From Chloroflexota bacterium (lineage in GTDB: Bacteria > Chloroflexota > Dormibacteria > Dormibacterales > Dormibacteraceae), in contig VBGV01000191.1 of the NCBI GenBank assembly GCA_005880755.1, positions 1 to 14,651 on the forward strand: a stretch of DNA of 14,651 nucleotides, read 5' to 3'. The translations under genes were made by a program, and so were the position numbers. How positions within the stretch are numbered: the stretch's first letter is position 1; each line of letters starts with the position of its first letter. This document shows, piece after piece, positions 13,379 to 14,651 of the stretch. The notes below the pieces were generated by a model. That model was not told where the DNA came from. It saw only the letters and a program-made list of their open reading frames with translations, and made no database searches.

Positions 13379-14254
13379 TTGGCCGTCGCACCTGCTGCTA
13401 CCAGACCCCGTCCCGGCGGAGGTCGTCTGTTCATCATCGTCGGACTTCTGTTGGCCGTTCTTGCTTTCGGAGGCGTCTTCCTCATCGGAGGGGCGACCGG
13501 CGGTGCCGGCCTCGGCGGGCCGAGCAACACGGTCGTGATCGCGAAGCAATCGATCCCATTGCGTCACCAGATCACAGCGGCCGACCTGGAGACGGCGAAG
13601 ATGTCGGTGGCTGGCAACGCGACTCTCGCCAACACCTACGACAACGTCAACAACGTCCTGTCCTTGATCTCGGAGATCAACATCACCAAGGGCACGGTCA
13701 TCACTTCCGACATGCTCGCCAAGGACATCAACCTGGTGCCCTCCGGCGCGGCCCCGGCCTACCTGCCACTCGCCAAGGGCTTTGTCGCGATGACCATTCC
13801 CACGGGCGAACAGCAAGGCGTCGCCGGTCACATCAGCGTCGGCGACTACATCGCGGTGATCGTTTCGGCGAGCCTGACCACCTTCAGCACGTCGACAGGG
13901 CAGCAGACGGGGCCGACCAAGGTGATCAGCAAGACGGTGTTCACCAACCTCCGCATCATTGGGCTCGGACCTGCATCGGCCGGTGTTCAGCCGGCGTCCG
14001 GAGGCGGTACCACGACTTCGACTGGCGGCCCTCAGAGTGGGATCACGTCGAGTCTGACCGTCGAGGTCACGCAGTGTGACGCCGAGTACCTCACATGGTT
14101 CCTCGGCAACACCACCGTGCGGTACACGCTTCTGTCCTATAAGGACTATGGAACGGCGCCGACCGACCCAGACCCGGCGTGTCTGACGATCACCGCGGCC
14201 GGGGGTGTGAGCCAGAAGCAGGTCGACGCGAAGTTCCACTTCACCGCCCTTTAA
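13379..14254 (+). CDS. cpaB: Tad pilus assembly protein CpaB (RcpC), SAF domain
   Basis: Periplasmic or extracytoplasmic Tad pilus assembly factor, 291 aa. A short basic N-terminus (RPRPGGGR) is followed by one membrane segment (LFIIVGLLLAVLAFGGVFLIGG, 17-38) and a Gly-rich linker. The SAF (beta-clip) domain starts at TVVIAKQSIPLRHQITAADLE (51-71), with TKGTVITSDMLAKDI (103-117), and the RcpC-type core AKGFVAMTIPTGEQQGVAGHISVGDYIAVIV (132-162). A Gly/Ser/Thr-rich insert (about 199-223) precedes the last strands. In diderm bacteria CpaB works with the CpaC secretin; here cpaF follows directly after 12 nt and no secretin gene is seen, which suits a monoderm pilus. Two cysteines (233, 268) could pair. 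The start is TTG with a strong SD. Confidence 0.92.
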   Translation: MAVAPAATRPRPGGGRLFIIVGLLLAVLAFGGVFLIGGATGGAGLGGPSNTVVIAKQSIPLRHQITAADLETAKMSVAGNATLANTYDNVNNVLSLISEINITKGTVITSDMLAKDINLVPSGAAPAYLPLAKGFVAMTIPTGEQQGVAGHISVGDYIAVIVSASLTTFSTSTGQQTGPTKVISKTVFTNLRIIGLGPASAGVQPASGGGTTTSTGGPQSGITSSLTVEVTQCDAEYLTWFLGNTTVRYTLLSYKDYGTAPTDPDPACLTITAAGGVSQKQVDAKFHFTAL

Positions 14255-14266
14255 ACGTGAGATCGG

Positions 14267-14651
14267 ATGGGGCTCCTCGATAGGGTCAAGCAGAACCAGA
14301 CGGTTCCGCCGGCGGGGTCGACGGGCAACGGTCCCGCCGCCACCGCCACCCTTCCGGGCGCCTCGACCTACACCCCGCAGGCTGCGATCCCGGTAGCGCA
14401 GCCGGCCGCCACCGCGCCCCCCGCGCCGGCGGCCGGCTCCCGCTCGGCGGTCGGCGGCGACCTGTCGCCCGCATTCACGGCGGCCAAGGTGCAGATCCAC
14501 GCCAAGCTGATCGAGAAGTTCGCCGACGAGATCGACTCGAGCAACAAGGCCGGCGTCCGGGAAAAGATCCTCGAGCTGGCCGAGGAGTACTTCCGCTCCA
14601 CGGCCATGACCATGACCAAGAACGACAAGGAGCGCCTTGTCGACTCGGTCC
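14267..14651 (+). CDS. cpaF: Tad pilus assembly ATPase CpaF/TadA, N-terminal part (3' end outside window)
   Basis: N-terminus of the hexameric secretion ATPase that powers Tad pilus assembly in the cytoplasm. 128 codons are visible. MGLLDRVKQNQ is followed by a low-complexity linker rich in Ala, Pro, Thr and Gly (about 12-66). The CpaF N-terminal helical region then begins: AFTAAKVQIHAKLIEKF (about 69-85), with EKILELAEEYFRSTA and KNDKERLVDSV near the edge, a position where relatives have RLVDEVLDEVLG. The Walker motifs lie beyond the window. The start is ATG with only a weak GAG before it; co-translation with cpaB is likely. Assignment rests on these helices and on the gene order flp-cpaB-cpaF, so it is strong but not complete. 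Confidence 0.85.
   Translation, partial: MGLLDRVKQNQTVPPAGSTGNGPAATATLPGASTYTPQAAIPVAQPAATAPPAPAAGSRSAVGGDLSPAFTAAKVQIHAKLIEKFADEIDSSNKAGVREKILELAEEYFRSTAMTMTKNDKERLVDSV

Noticed and set aside
1..14651. CRISPR arrays, transposases, integrases, phage genes, tRNA or rRNA genes
   Set aside because: Scanned for by eye and none seen. No regular direct repeats, no cloverleaf, and no mobile-element protein motifs.

Overview
This is a high-GC, gene-dense window that reads as ordinary chromosome of a Terrabacteria-type bacterium. The order atpD-atpC-murA-mreB is reminiscent of the Firmicutes-type atp...murA...mbl neighbourhood. Alternative start codons (GTG, TTG) are frequent, several starts lack a Shine-Dalgarno (SD) sequence, and the Tad pilus genes run flp-cpaB-cpaF with no secretin gene between them. 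Together these suggest a single-membrane soil or sediment lineage such as Chloroflexota, Dormibacterota or Actinomycetota. I cannot name the organism from sequence alone.

Region 1 (1-4621, + strand) is a tightly packed run: the 3' end of atpD, atpC (ATGA overlap), murA, mreB (1-nt overlap) and a GT4 glycosyltransferase. It joins ATP synthesis with the first committed step of peptidoglycan synthesis and the actin-like shape scaffold. MurA has Asp where most family members have the fosfomycin-reactive Cys.

Region 2 (4628-9099) is a cell-surface glycan cluster. A second GT4 enzyme on the - strand is a paralogue of the first and lies tail-to-tail with it. From a 27-bp divergent gap, a polysaccharide deacetylase and a WecG/TagA/CpsF (GT26) enzyme run on the + strand, coupled by overlapping stop and start. 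A 244-bp intergenic stretch with a strong palindrome follows. Then come two GT2 enzymes that resemble polyprenyl-phosphate glucose and mannose synthases.

Region 3 (9096-12871) holds two large multi-membrane proteins that look like GT-C enzymes, which use polyprenyl-phosphate sugars outside the membrane. They converge and overlap by 23 bp. An isoprenylcysteine-methyltransferase-like membrane protein lies upstream of the second, on the same strand. A GC-rich dispersed-repeat-like sequence is built into the N-terminus of the first GT-C-like protein. The GT2 enzymes could make donor lipids on the cytoplasmic face and the GT-C-like proteins could use them on the outer face; this is inference.

Region 4 (12938-14651, + strand) is the start of a Tad/Flp pilus locus: a promoter, a 58-aa Flp prepilin with an excellent ribosome site, a textbook intrinsic terminator, then cpaB with its own SD and the N-terminus of cpaF, cut by the window end. 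The terminator after flp should let the major pilin be made in excess over the assembly machinery.

I saw no RNA genes, CRISPR arrays, transposases or phage genes. Nothing here is clearly a new system. The best leads are the Asp-type MurA, a set of possible leaderless promoters, the repeat inside a coding region, and the structured leader of flp.
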